Positions 43,989 to 52,394 of a stretch of 64,000 bases of DNA are shown one piece after another. Under the pieces are notes generated by a model, which saw only the letters and a program-made list of their open reading frames with translations, did no database searches and was not told the origin of the DNA. Source of the DNA: Robertmurraya korlensis NBRC 107688 (GTDB lineage: Bacteria > Bacillota > Bacilli > Bacillales > Cytobacillaceae); assembly GCF_001591645.1 (NCBI RefSeq), contig NZ_BCVH01000013.1, positions 43,596-107,595 of the forward strand. The letters run 5' to 3'. Position numbers and translations under genes: made by a program. Position 1 is the first letter of the stretch, and each line of letters opens with the position of its first letter.

Positions 43989-44804
43989 TTAATTTCCACC
44001 TTCCACCCAAGGAAATAATTTTTTATTGGCAATCGCAAAGGCTCTATCAATAATTAATCCTAGAAGACCAATAACGATAATTCCTACAAAAATTGACTCT
44101 GTATCTAGGAATCTCTGTGCCTTCATAATGAAATAACCAAGGCCATTATTTGCGGCTACTAACTCAGCTACGACTAAATATGTCCAAGCCCAGCCCATAA
44201 TGAGTCTTAGAGTAGTCATTAGTTTGGGAAGTAACGCCGGGATGATCACTTTAAAAATGACCTGCATCCGGTTAGCACCCAGTGTATAAGAGGCGTATAG
44301 AAGGTCTTTACTTACCCGATTCGTGTCATCTGCTACCATTAAGATTAGCTGAAAAAAACAGCCGATAAAAATAACTAAAATCTTTGCTGTCTCACCAATT
44401 CCAGCCCAAACCATAATTAGTGGGATAAATGCTGCCGCGGGCATATAACGGATAAATTCTGACATTGGTAAAATAAAGGATTCAGCAAACTTAAAAGTTC
44501 CTGCCATGATTCCAAGTGGAATTCCAATCACACAAGCAAGTAAAAACCCCATAAACACACGATATACACTAATCCCGATATGCCCCCAAAATTCGGGGTT
44601 TCCAAAGGAGTCTGCTAACGAAAGGACCACTGCATTTGGCGTTGGGAGAAAGACCTCATCAACTATGTGAATAAAACTAAAGCCACCCCAGATAAGGAAA
44701 AATAATAGAAAGGTAATGATTACTCCGAATAAATACCATTTTTTTGGAACCTCTTCACGTATTGACGTTAAGTTCCTCATTATTTTATTTTTTTGTAGCT
44801 TCAT
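43989..44804 (-). CDS. ABC transporter permease, guanidine operon
   Basis: About 271 residues from ATG 44804, which lies 9 bp after AAAGG; the ATG at 44813 directly abuts that site. Six to seven membrane helices, SsuC/TauC type. The cytoplasmic EAA-like loop DLLYASYTLGANRMQVIFKVIIP lies near 167-189. It forms the homodimeric channel of the importer. Gene order binding protein, permease, ATPase, DUF1989 pair is common after guanidine-I riboswitches. Confidence 0.88.
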   Translation of the reverse strand: MKLQKNKIMRNLTSIREEVPKKWYLFGVIITFLLFFLIWGGFSFIHIVDEVFLPTPNAVVLSLADSFGNPEFWGHIGISVYRVFMGFLLACVIGIPLGIMAGTFKFAESFILPMSEFIRYMPAAAFIPLIMVWAGIGETAKILVIFIGCFFQLILMVADDTNRVSKDLLYASYTLGANRMQVIFKVIIPALLPKLMTTLRLIMGWAWTYLVVAELVAANNGLGYFIMKAQRFLDTESIFVGIIVIGLLGLIIDRAFAIANKKLFPWVEGGN

Positions 44805-44827
44805 TTCTCTCATCCTTTCTATTCAAC

Positions 44828-45832
44828 TTATTTGGATACATTTTCCACAAAGGATGAATCAACAAAGTCAGTAAAGTCAGGTATTCCATCTACATAACCC
44901 TGCCTCTTTAAAAACTCTGCATTTTTTTCTGCCGTGTAATAGAATGAATCGTAACTATCTCCCTCTTTAAAGGATGAAAGATTCTCTTCAGGGGAAAACA
45001 TTTTAAACCCTTTAAACCCTTCTGTTAGTTCTTCGACGGTAATACCCGCCTCTTTTGCAATTATGCCAATTGATTCTTCTGGATTCTGTTCGAAGTAGGC
45101 AACCGCATCAAACCAAGCATTTACAACCTTTTGCAACTCTTCTTGCTTCTCTTTTGTTACATCTTCTCGTACAACAAACACATCAGATACTAACCCAGGA
45201 TAATCGGCAGAAGTAACAAGCTTATGTGTTCCCTCTTTAGCAATCGCTTTGCTTAAGAATGGTTCCCAAAGTCCAGCTGCATCAATATTCCCTGAAAGGA
45301 AAGCATTCCCTGCATCAGGAACGGTTAGGTTGGTAAATTTCACATCAGACTCTTGCATACCGGCATCTTCTAGAGCTGTAAGCAAAAAGAAATGTTCAAT
45401 AGTTCCAAGTTCAGTTCCTACAGATCTACCTTTTAAGTCTTCAACCGACTGAATATCGTTAGTAGCAACAATGCCATCGCCACCTATTGAGTTATCCGTA
45501 ATAAAAATCGTTTTTAAATCAATCCCTTTATCTAAAGGAGGGATTGCATCTAATAAAGCTTGCGTATTCCCATCAATTTTCCCAGTATTTAAGGCTGATA
45601 ACGAGTCAGCATAGACAGGAAACCATACTAGTTCAACATCAACATCATACTTATCAAAAAATCCCTTTTGATCAACTAGATGCCATAAGTACCAGCTAGG
45701 GAGAGCACTAAAACCAATTTTAATAGTTTTTGATTCACTACCAGAGCTTTCCTTCGACGAACTACCACAAGCACTTAAAAACATGGTTCCAGCCAATACG
45801 ACCGCTAAAAATAAAAACTTCATTCTTCTCAT
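44828..45832 (-). CDS. ABC solute-binding lipoprotein, guanidine operon
   Basis: About 334 residues from ATG 45832 (GAGGTGA at 5 bp); GTG 45841 is open but badly spaced. A lipoprotein signal ends LSAC with cysteine at about 22. The mature part is NMT1/SsuA-like (KIGFSALPSWYLWHLVDQKGFFDKYDVDVELVWF near 42-75). Many relatives bind nitrate, sulfonates or pyrimidines; here the riboswitch points to guanidine or a guanidino compound. First gene of the operon. Confidence 0.88.
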   Translation of the reverse strand: MRRMKFLFLAVVLAGTMFLSACGSSSKESSGSESKTIKIGFSALPSWYLWHLVDQKGFFDKYDVDVELVWFPVYADSLSALNTGKIDGNTQALLDAIPPLDKGIDLKTIFITDNSIGGDGIVATNDIQSVEDLKGRSVGTELGTIEHFFLLTALEDAGMQESDVKFTNLTVPDAGNAFLSGNIDAAGLWEPFLSKAIAKEGTHKLVTSADYPGLVSDVFVVREDVTKEKQEELQKVVNAWFDAVAYFEQNPEESIGIIAKEAGITVEELTEGFKGFKMFSPEENLSSFKEGDSYDSFYYTAEKNAEFLKRQGYVDGIPDFTDFVDSSFVENVSK

Positions 45833-45869
45833 CCTCTTCACCTCATTGTTAGATTTTGGTTTAAATAAA

Positions 45870-46030
45870 ATAAAAAAGGATAAAAGAATGAGAGAATGAA
45901 TCTCCCAGGCTTTTATCCTTCCGTGTATATAGAAAAATTTCTATACGCTCTCTCTTGGACCAGACTTGATCATACATCCTATCAACGGAACCCTAGACAG
46001 CTTTTTGCTCTCACCGTTCTTCTTAGAGAG
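45870..46030 (-). ncRNA. Guanidine-I (ykkC) riboswitch with terminator
   Basis: The minus strand shows the class signatures in order: CTAGGGTTCCG (45984-45994), GTCTGGTCCAAGAGAG (45950-45965) and ACACGGAAGGATAAAAGCCTGGGAGA split over 45901-45926. The last block shares AAGGATAAAAG with a perfect 11-bp terminator stem (45910-45920 with 45876-45886) followed by TTTTTTATTTT. Guanidine binding keeps the block in the aptamer and stops the terminator forming, so it is an ON switch. All genes to 41028 would follow. Confidence 0.92.
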
Positions 46031-46057
46031 CCTTTATATAGTTTTTAATATCTAAGT

Positions 46058-46116
46058 TAAATCAAGTATATATGGAATCAGAACCTACCCCAATACACGT
46101 GTTACATTTTCTAACA
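46058..46116 (-). promoter_or_regulatory. TnrA/GlnR box and promoter of the guanidine operon
   Basis: 46100-46116 reads TGTTACATTTTCTAACA, identical to the box before nirB and a perfect TGTNA-N7-TNACA. On the minus strand TTGGGG-N17-TATACT (-10 at 46065-46070) would start RNA near 46058, placing the box centre at about -50. The -35 is weak, as expected for an activated promoter. Confidence 0.65.
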
Positions 46117-46163
46117 TGGTTTTTATTTATTATTCACGTTTACCAGCAAAAGAAGCCTTACTC

Positions 46164-46976
46164 TCATTGAAGTAAAGCTTTTTGTCTTCGTTCTCTCCTT
46201 CCAATAGTTACCCGATTTGAGCCAAACCATTTTTGACAGAGAAGATAGATCATTAGACTATCAATTATATCTCCCCCATAATACATAATCATCCCACCCA
46301 GTTGACCTTGTTTAACAGGTACTCCGATAGGAGGGTGTGCGTAAATATGTTTCGCGAGAATCCCATGACCTGCTAAAGCAAAAATCAATACTATGGCTCG
46401 ATATAGAAAAGAAAACCGGTGTGGCAATGGATCAATGGGAATAATGGATAACGTAAATATATAACCTGCCATAAAAATATGAAAATGTACGAGAAAATGA
46501 ATCAAGGAATGTTCATGCATGTGAGCATAGAAATTTGTAGTGTACAATAACCAAAGACCACCTATATTTAAAACACCTGCAACGATCGGGTGAGTTAAAA
46601 AACGGAGTGGAAAACTCCTTAGGACCATGGAGATTTTGCGGGCAAAAAACACCGGTAGCGTTCGAAGAATAAGGGTCATTGGAGCAGTTAATACCAAGAG
46701 TAACGGGGCTACCATTCCCAATAATAAATGGTTTATCATATGTGCCTTAAAATCAACTTGGGAACGAATGGCTAGCGGTCCTATAGAAGAAATACCTACA
46801 CATAAAAAACATAAGCTAAAAAACAAGCAACGGTAAAGGGGCCACTTCTTTCCTTGCTTTAGTGCAGCTATTACATAAATAATCAAAAGCACCGTAAAAG
46901 GAAGGAGTAAAAACTTAGAACCATTAACCATATTCTCCGTACCACATATTGCTTGAATATAACTATTGCCCCCCAT
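46164..46976 (-). CDS. CtaG-family membrane protein (cytochrome c oxidase assembly type)
   Basis: About 270 residues from ATG 46976 with GGAAGG upstream; TTG 46982 is less likely. Seven membrane helices and a histidine-rich core (AHMHEHSLIHFLVHFHIFMAG near 153-173, plus DFKAHMINHLLLG near 77-89), as in the caa3_CtaG family, which helps assemble caa3 oxidase or handle copper in Bacillus. It overlaps the DUF2243 gene by 14 bp, so the two are co-translated. No oxidase genes are near. May be a CtaG paralogue. Confidence 0.85.
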   Translation of the reverse strand: MGGNSYIQAICGTENMVNGSKFLLLPFTVLLIIYVIAALKQGKKWPLYRCLFFSLCFLCVGISSIGPLAIRSQVDFKAHMINHLLLGMVAPLLLVLTAPMTLILRTLPVFFARKISMVLRSFPLRFLTHPIVAGVLNIGGLWLLYTTNFYAHMHEHSLIHFLVHFHIFMAGYIFTLSIIPIDPLPHRFSFLYRAIVLIFALAGHGILAKHIYAHPPIGVPVKQGQLGGMIMYYGGDIIDSLMIYLLCQKWFGSNRVTIGRRERRQKALLQ

Positions 46977-47442
46977 TAACAATACCTTCCCAATTCTCCC
47001 TTTTTGGTTTATTCACCGATAGGAGAATACCTACTACTACCAAAACAACCGCTATCATATTCCAAACCAAGTCATAAAATAAGACATCTTCTACATATCG
47101 AATCTGATGAAGACGCAGCAGTTTATGCTGAATCGTTCCATCATACAATTGGAAGAGACCAGCACCAAGAAAAATGCCACCTACCCATGTAGGGATCTGC
47201 AAAGCCTTTTGTCTCCGGAGATGGGAGAATAGAAATAATCCTGCTATGGTTGCAAACCAGCTAAATGCATGAAAGAACCCGTCTGAAATTAATCCCATTT
47301 CAGTTGTGAGTTTGTCATAAAAATGATGCCAATGTAATAATTGGTGAAAAACAGCCTCATCAATAAACGCTACTAGTCCTATCCCAAATAGAAAACCGGA
47401 CCAAAAATTACTTTTTGTATACACTTCATTGCTATTGGTCAT
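46963..47442 (-). CDS. DUF2243 membrane protein
   Basis: 159 residues from ATG 47442 (AAGGAGAAGAACT before it); the longer frame to 47487 is unsupported. Four membrane helices with conserved histidines (FIDEAVFHQLLHWHHFYD near 25-42, GFFHAFSW near 54-61, YDGTIQHKLLRLHQIRY near 99-115). DUF2243 proteins often sit beside CtaG-type genes, as here. Perhaps metal or haem related; function unknown. Confidence 0.82.
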   Translation of the reverse strand: MTNSNEVYTKSNFWSGFLFGIGLVAFIDEAVFHQLLHWHHFYDKLTTEMGLISDGFFHAFSWFATIAGLFLFSHLRRQKALQIPTWVGGIFLGAGLFQLYDGTIQHKLLRLHQIRYVEDVLFYDLVWNMIAVVLVVVGILLSVNKPKRENWEGIVNGGQ

Positions 47443-47499
47443 AGTTCTTCTCCTTATTACCTGAAGTTCCTTTACAAAACATATCATGTCACCAGATAA

Positions 47500-47537
47500 A
47501 AAAAATAACCGTACTTCGTGTTCGAAGTCGGTTATCT
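47500..47537 (-). terminator. Terminator after the signal peptidase gene
   Basis: ATAACCGACTTCG and CGAAGTACGGTTAT (one bulge) form a stem followed on the minus strand by TTTTTTTAT. Confidence 0.85.
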
Positions 47538-47556
47538 TAAGATTTATTTATTACAA

Positions 47557-48096
47557 TTATTCAGGCATACCTATCTTTGGATAAATCTGTAGCTTCACTT
47601 CTCCTATTAACGAAGAAATGGGAATAGGACCAAAAAAACGACTATCCTTACTGTGAAGTCGGTTATCTCCCATAACAAATAAAGTCCCTTCAGGTACCAC
47701 TGCTTCCCCTGTTAATTCCTCGAGTGTAAAATCTCCTGTCAGTTTATCAAATAAAAGGTCTTTTTTTATATCCTCTAAATACGGTTCTTCGATCTGTTTA
47801 CCATTGATATAAAGTGTATCATCTTTTACTTCTACTATATCTCCAGGTAATCCAATAACTCTTTTTATATATCTCTCATCTGAATCTGGAGCGTTAAATA
47901 CGACAAGGTCGAATCGTTGAATCTCAGATACTTTACTTAGCAACAGCCGATCATGCTCTTGAAAGGTGGGTAACATCGATTCCCCGTAAACGATAGCAGG
48001 TGAGAATAGAAAGTTACGACAAATAATAGCAACAATAAGAGCAAAAACGATGGATTTAACCCAAGAATATACTTCCTTTTTGGTAGCCTCACTCAC
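47557..48096 (-). CDS. sip: Type I signal peptidase
   Basis: 179 residues. One N-terminal membrane helix (about 13-32), catalytic serine 40 in YGESMLPT and lysine 78 in ERYIKRVIGLPGD, then GDNRLHSKDSRFFGPI near 143-158. This is the SipS/SipT type of Bacillus, which removes signal peptides outside the membrane. Monocistronic. A Bacillus cell usually has several; which paralogue this is cannot be said. Confidence 0.93.
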   Translation of the reverse strand: MSEATKKEVYSWVKSIVFALIVAIICRNFLFSPAIVYGESMLPTFQEHDRLLLSKVSEIQRFDLVVFNAPDSDERYIKRVIGLPGDIVEVKDDTLYINGKQIEEPYLEDIKKDLLFDKLTGDFTLEELTGEAVVPEGTLFVMGDNRLHSKDSRFFGPIPISSLIGEVKLQIYPKIGMPE

Positions 48097-48268
48097 ACTA
48101 ATTTTCCTCCTTAATCAAATCATTCCATTAGTACTGTAGTAGATTAATTTACTTTCCCCTTTTTTTACCCACTTAACTTATACCATAACACAATTAAGTT
48201 GGAAAATTTTTCTCAAACGCTTAAATGTGTTAAAATTTTGATAATTTAAAATAAAGGAGATGTTGGTT

Positions 48269-49036
48269 ATGGGGACCATTTCAAATCAAACAGATCAATG
48301 GAATGCGAATTTATACGATAACAATCACTCATTTGTCTCAAACTATGGGGAAAGTCTCATTGATATGTTAGCACCAAGCAAGGGAGAGCGAATTCTTGAT
48401 TTAGGGTGTGGAACCGGTGATTTGGCGAAAAGATTATTTGATCAAGGTGTTCAAGTGATTGGGGTAGACAAATCAAATAATATGATTACACAAGCAGTAG
48501 AAAAATATCCTGAAATACCATTTTTCGTCCAGGATGCAACAGAACTACTTTTTAAAAGTGAATTTGACGCTGTATTTTCTAACGCCACTCTTCATTGGGT
48601 AAAACCACCTAAACAAGCTTTACAATGTATCTATAATAGTCTAAAAACAGGTGGAAGATTCGTAGCGGAATTTGGTGGAAAGGGGAATGTGCAAACGATC
48701 AGCGATGCAATTTACAATCAACTAGGTAGCGATACCAACAAAACGGATTTCCCTTGGTATTATCCTAGTATTGGTGAGTATTCATCATTACTCGAGGAGA
48801 TCGGTTTTAAAGTTACCTTTGCCCATCACTATGATAGACCCACACCGCTTGAAGGGCCAAACGGTCTGAGTAACTGGATAAAGATGTTCGCATTAAGTTT
48901 TTTCAATGGATTAGATGAAAGAAAGCTAGAACAGGTCATAACTAAGATTGAAAATCAATTAAAACCTAGTATATACAACGGTAGTAAATGGATAGCGGAT
49001 TACAAAAGGATTTGTGTCATTGCTATCAAGGAATAA
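48269..49036 (+). CDS. Class I SAM-dependent methyltransferase
   Basis: 255 residues from ATG 48269, 9 bp after AAAGGAG; the frame's first ATG at 48260 abuts that site. The SAM motif ILDLGCGTGDLAKRL lies near 42-56, the acidic ribose contact VIGVDKS near 64-70, and FVQDATELLF near 86-95. It resembles trans-aconitate-methyltransferase-like proteins (LHWVKPPKQAL near 114-124), which methylate small acids or lipids. Substrate unknown; single gene with its own terminator. Confidence 0.83.
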   Translation: MGTISNQTDQWNANLYDNNHSFVSNYGESLIDMLAPSKGERILDLGCGTGDLAKRLFDQGVQVIGVDKSNNMITQAVEKYPEIPFFVQDATELLFKSEFDAVFSNATLHWVKPPKQALQCIYNSLKTGGRFVAEFGGKGNVQTISDAIYNQLGSDTNKTDFPWYYPSIGEYSSLLEEIGFKVTFAHHYDRPTPLEGPNGLSNWIKMFALSFFNGLDERKLEQVITKIENQLKPSIYNGSKWIADYKRICVIAIKE

Positions 49037-49039
49037 TAA

Positions 49040-49074
49040 AAAGGCACCAAGATTTCATCATCTTGGTGCCTTTC
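49040..49074 (+). terminator. Terminator after the methyltransferase gene
   Basis: AAAGGCACCAAGAT pairs perfectly with ATCTTGGTGCCTTT around TTTCATC. It also lies at the end of the opposite gene and may serve both. Confidence 0.85.
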
Positions 49075-49081
49075 ATGTGGT

Positions 49082-49357
49082 TTACTGTTTAACTTCTTCC
49101 CAATAATACTGTATAGCTTCTTTTCGAACGACTTCCGGGCAGTCAACCTCATCGTCCCAATGGTCGTAGTTATTCTCACCATTCACATGTTGAATATCAA
49201 CACTGTAGTATTTGTTTTCATATTTAAAAATGATAACTACCATTTCAGAGTAACCAGCATCATCATTTCCAAGCTCTTGAACAAATTCTAACCCATAGCC
49301 TTCATGATTTTTTCTTTCTGCAACAGAATCTAGTATTACATTTTTAGGAAACTTCAT
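49082..49357 (-). CDS. Hypothetical small acidic protein
   Basis: 91 residues, acidic, rich in aromatic residues, no signal or membrane segment. A beta-rich middle (YSEMVVIIFKYENKYYSVDIQ near 36-56) and an acidic end (NYDHWDDEVDCPEVV near 63-77) are visible. AGAAGAGAAAG lies before the ATG. Not recognised; coding is supported by length, start and gap fit. Confidence 0.65.
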   Translation of the reverse strand: MKFPKNVILDSVAERKNHEGYGLEFVQELGNDDAGYSEMVVIIFKYENKYYSVDIQHVNGENNYDHWDDEVDCPEVVRKEAIQYYWEEVKQ

Positions 49358-49515
49358 CTTTCTCTTCTCTTCCCTTCCATTTTATAAGCGTATTTTACTA
49401 CGGTTATAAGGAAAAAGAAACATAATTTCACATAAGGTTATTGTTTAATTTATGACATTTTTTTGTATATTTCGGATATAGAAATTCTCCCCCCATTTTT
49501 CTATGGTACGATTCT

Positions 49516-49568
49516 TTTGTTAACCTAAAAAATATTTAGTTGACAAAAAAGGTTCTGAAATTTTATTC
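49516..49568 (+). promoter_or_regulatory. bioY promoter with BirA-type operator
   Basis: TTGTTAACC (49517-49525) and GTTGACAA (49539-49546) are inverted halves separated by 13 bp, as in BirA operators of Bacillales; the right half has one change from GGTTAACAA. The right half also gives a perfect TTGACA -35 (49540-49545) with TTATTC at 17 bp, so the biotin-loaded repressor would block RNA polymerase. Confidence 0.7.
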
Positions 49569-49603
49569 TTTATTTATACAAAAAAAACAAGGGGGATTTT
49601 TTT

Positions 49604-50194
49604 ATGAAGTTAAAAACGATTGATCTGACATTGTCAGCCATGTTTGTTGCTTTAATGGCTATAGGAGCAAATATTACATCATTTGCACCATTCTTAGTAG
49701 TTGGTGGAGTACCGATTACATTACAAACTTTTTTTGCTATCTTAGCAGGTTTGATTCTAGGTAGCCGTTTAGGAACAATCTCCATGTGTGTATATGCGCT
49801 AGTTGGTTTAGTAGGTGTTCCTGTTTTTGCAAAGTTCGGTGCTGGATTCTCAACTTTGTTAAGTCCCACATTTGGCTTTATTGTCTCTTATATCATTGCC
49901 GTTTATTTTGTAGGGAAAATCGTTGAAAAGAAACGTTCTCTACCTGCCTTTATTACCGCTGCTATGGTTGGACTTGTTATAAATTACGCATTTGGAACAA
50001 ACTGGATGTATTTTGCGTACAAACTTTGGGCTGCAGCTCCTGAAGGTTTTACTTACCAAATGGCATGGTCTTGGATGGTTGTCCCAATGCCAAAAGATAT
50101 TATTCTAACTGTTGTTGCTGCAACTCTTGCTTATAGACTGGAAAGAACTGTTCTATCAAAAGGAAGCTTTAAGCATTTAAAAAGAACTGCGTAA
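49604..50194 (+). CDS. bioY: Biotin transporter BioY (ECF S component)
   Basis: 196 residues and six membrane helices with BioY wording: GGVPITLQTFFAILAGLILGSRLG near 41-64 and TLLSPTFGFIVSYIIAVYFVG near 85-105. It binds biotin in the membrane and works with a shared ECF ATPase-EcfT module, whose genes are not in the window. AAGGGGGA is before ATG 49604. It lies in an operon with bioB, 23 bp apart, under a BirA-type operator. Confidence 0.92.
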   Translation: MKLKTIDLTLSAMFVALMAIGANITSFAPFLVVGGVPITLQTFFAILAGLILGSRLGTISMCVYALVGLVGVPVFAKFGAGFSTLLSPTFGFIVSYIIAVYFVGKIVEKKRSLPAFITAAMVGLVINYAFGTNWMYFAYKLWAAAPEGFTYQMAWSWMVVPMPKDIILTVVAATLAYRLERTVLSKGSFKHLKRTA

Positions 50195-50217
50195 AGGCGG
50201 AAAGAGAGGAGATAAGG

Positions 50218-51210
50218 GTGAATAACTGGAAAGCACTTGCTCTTAATGTATTAAAAGGGCAACAGCTCACGAACGATGAGGCGTTACGTATCTTACATTG
50301 CCCTGACAATGAGCTGCTTGAAATTCTTCAGGCAGCTTATACAATTCGAAGTCATTATTACGGTAACAAAGTAAAGCTGAACATGATCATTAATACCAAA
50401 TCTGGACTTTGTCCAGAAAACTGTGGTTACTGTGCCCAGTCCAGCATCTCAAGCGCACCTATCCAAAAATACCGGATGATGGATAAGGAAACGATTCTCC
50501 AAGGTGCCGAACAGGCTTATCATCTAAATGCCGGCACGTACTGTATTGTCGCAAGCGGGAGAGGTCCAAGCGACAAAGAAGTTGAAATTGTCACCTCGGC
50601 AGTAGAAGAGATCAAAGAAAAATATGGTCTGAAAGTTTGTGCTTGCCTAGGTCTACTCAACCCAACTCAAGCAAAGCGTCTAAAGGAATCGGGAGTCGAC
50701 AGATACAATCATAATATAAACACGTCAGAGAATCACCATGAATCAATTACAACCTCCCATACATATGAAGACCGAGTGAACACTGTCGAGCTAGTAAAGA
50801 ATGCAGGCATCTCTCCATGCTCCGGTGTCATTATTGGAATGAAGGAAACGAAACAAGATGTTATTGACATGGCAAGAAGCCTAAAAGTATTGGATGCGGA
50901 TTCCATTCCTGTTAATTTCCTTCATGCCATTGATGGTACACCACTTCAAGGAGTAAACGAACTAAATCCACGTTATTGCTTAAAAGTACTGTGCTTAATG
51001 CGTTTTATTAATCCATCAAAAGAAATTCGGATTTCTGGTGGCAGAGAAGTTAATCTTCGAAGTCTTCAGCCTCTCGGATTATACCCTGCTAATTCTATTT
51101 TTGTCGGCGACTATTTAACCACAGCTGGGCAAGAAACCACAGCAGATCACAAAATGTTAGAAGATCTAGGATTTGAAATAGAATTTGCTAAGGAAGAATC
51201 CACGGCATAA
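50218..51210 (+). CDS. bioB: Biotin synthase
   Basis: 330 residues from GTG 50218 with GAGAGGAG upstream. The radical-SAM motif is complete: CPENCGYC near 61-68 (cysteines at about 61, 65 and 68). Further cysteines for the [2Fe-2S] cluster are in KVCACLGLLN near 139-148 and GISPCSGVIIGM near 198-209. It inserts sulfur into dethiobiotin, the last step of biotin making. No other bio genes are in the window, so the cell either has them elsewhere or scavenges dethiobiotin. Confidence 0.94.
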   Translation: MNNWKALALNVLKGQQLTNDEALRILHCPDNELLEILQAAYTIRSHYYGNKVKLNMIINTKSGLCPENCGYCAQSSISSAPIQKYRMMDKETILQGAEQAYHLNAGTYCIVASGRGPSDKEVEIVTSAVEEIKEKYGLKVCACLGLLNPTQAKRLKESGVDRYNHNINTSENHHESITTSHTYEDRVNTVELVKNAGISPCSGVIIGMKETKQDVIDMARSLKVLDADSIPVNFLHAIDGTPLQGVNELNPRYCLKVLCLMRFINPSKEIRISGGREVNLRSLQPLGLYPANSIFVGDYLTTAGQETTADHKMLEDLGFEIEFAKEESTA

Positions 51211-51620
51211 AAGATGAATTCTGGATATTAGTGAAATACATGAAGTAAGTTGATCTTTAGGACATGTATTTTCGAGAAACTAGTGGGATAAGTGAGCTAA
51301 GTTGTTTAGGACATGCGTTTTCCAGGAATTAGTGGAATTGGTGAACTAAGTTAGCCTTTAGAACATGCTATTTCCAGAAACTAGTAGAATCTATGAACTT
51401 AGTTGAATTTTAGGACATATGTTTTCCAGGAATTAGTGGAATTGGTGAACTAAGCTCGCCTTTAAGACATGGTATTTCCAGAAACTAGTGGAATAGGTGA
51501 ACTAAGTTGGCCTTTAGGACATGCTATTCCCAGAAACTAGTGGAATTGGTGAACTAAGTTGGCCTTTAGAACATGCTATCCCCAGAAATTAGTGGAATAT
51601 GTAAACTAATTTAGTCTTTA
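51211..51620 (+). repeat. 52-bp tandem repeat array in the bioB 3' region
   Basis: A unit of the form CTAGTGGAATAGGTGAACTA then AGTTGGCCTTTAGGACATGC then TATTTCCAGAAA repeats about eight times. The TAGTG landmark occurs at 51229, 51281, 51330, 51382, 51434, 51486, 51538 and 51590. All intervals are 52 bp except one of 49. Units differ by a few bases, more at the ends. The period is not a multiple of three and stop codons are common, so it does not code. It lies between the bioB stop and the terminator. Confidence 0.9.
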
Positions 51621-51646
51621 GGCAAGCCGATGTGCTTGCCTTTTTA
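51621..51646 (+). terminator. Terminator after the 52-bp array
   Basis: GGCAAGC and GCTTGCC (51621-51640) form a stem followed by TTTTT, so the array is probably part of the bioYB transcript. Confidence 0.8.
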
Positions 51647-51660
51647 ACACTTATATAAAG

Positions 51661-52160
51661 TTATATATTTATAGAATAAATGAAAGTTTCTCGATTCTTT
51701 ATCATTGTTTCTTTTTCATATGACATTCCTATTCTCTCTGCTACTCGAATAGAAGGCGTGTTTGGTTTATAAATCATCGAGATTAGCTTTTGTAAATGTA
51801 ACTGATGAAACCCAAACTCTTTAGCCGCATTAGCTGCCTCAGTAGCTAGACCCTGCCCCCAAAAGTTTCGAGAAAATAAATAACCAATTTCCATTTCAAC
51901 CTTATCGTCCACCACTTGTGGGACAATCCCGCATTGACCAACAAACCTACCACTGTCCTTTAATTCACAAATCCAGAGACCTGCCCCTATGGAGTTATAA
52001 TTAGTAAGATTCCACCTAACCCAATTTTCCGCTTCTTCCTCTGTTTTGGTAGATACATAGTATTTCATCGCTATAGGATCGGAGAATATCTCATTAAATG
52101 AGGTACATCCGAAAAATTCATCTCACGCAATCGTAATCGGTCTGTCTCTAGTACATACAT
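51661..52160 (-). pseudogene. GNAT acetyltransferase (RimJ/RimL type) split by a frameshift
   Basis: The C-terminal 135 codons (51661-52068) form most of a GNAT domain with the acetyl-CoA loop NFWGQGLATEAANAA near 68-82 of that part. The missing N-terminus is in another frame just upstream: from ATG 52160 (GGGAGAAG before it) MYVLETDRLRLREMNFSDVP leads on to a stop, while the correct frame continues as FSDPIAMKYYV. One lost G near 52091 would restore one chain of about 166 residues. A real mutation or a sequencing error; either way the gene is broken as given. Confidence 0.75.
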
Positions 52161-52394
52161 TATTTCTTCTCCCTCTGTTTTGAATGAATATCCTTTATCT
52201 TCAAAAGGCACAAACATTCAATAAAACGAACAATTTTAATAAAAAATTTAAATTAACTTCAAGAACACCCTTATATTAAGTCTTTGTAAGTATTACGTTA
52301 TCGGTCTCCAGACCGTTCTTAGTCATGAACAAAATGTGTTAAGATACATCTTGTGATTATTATTAGTTTTTACCATGAGAGGGGAAATTTTACA
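52161..52394. other. Intergenic region before the RND pump gene
   Basis: A short inverted repeat CGGTCTCCAGACCG lies near 52301-52314. A possible -10 TAAGAT near 52341 is followed by AGAGGGGAAA ahead of the pump start. Nothing else was seen. Confidence 0.4.

Noticed and set aside
51211..51620. CRISPR array
   Set aside because: The whole 52-bp unit repeats with no unique spacers and no cas genes are near; it is a simple tandem repeat.
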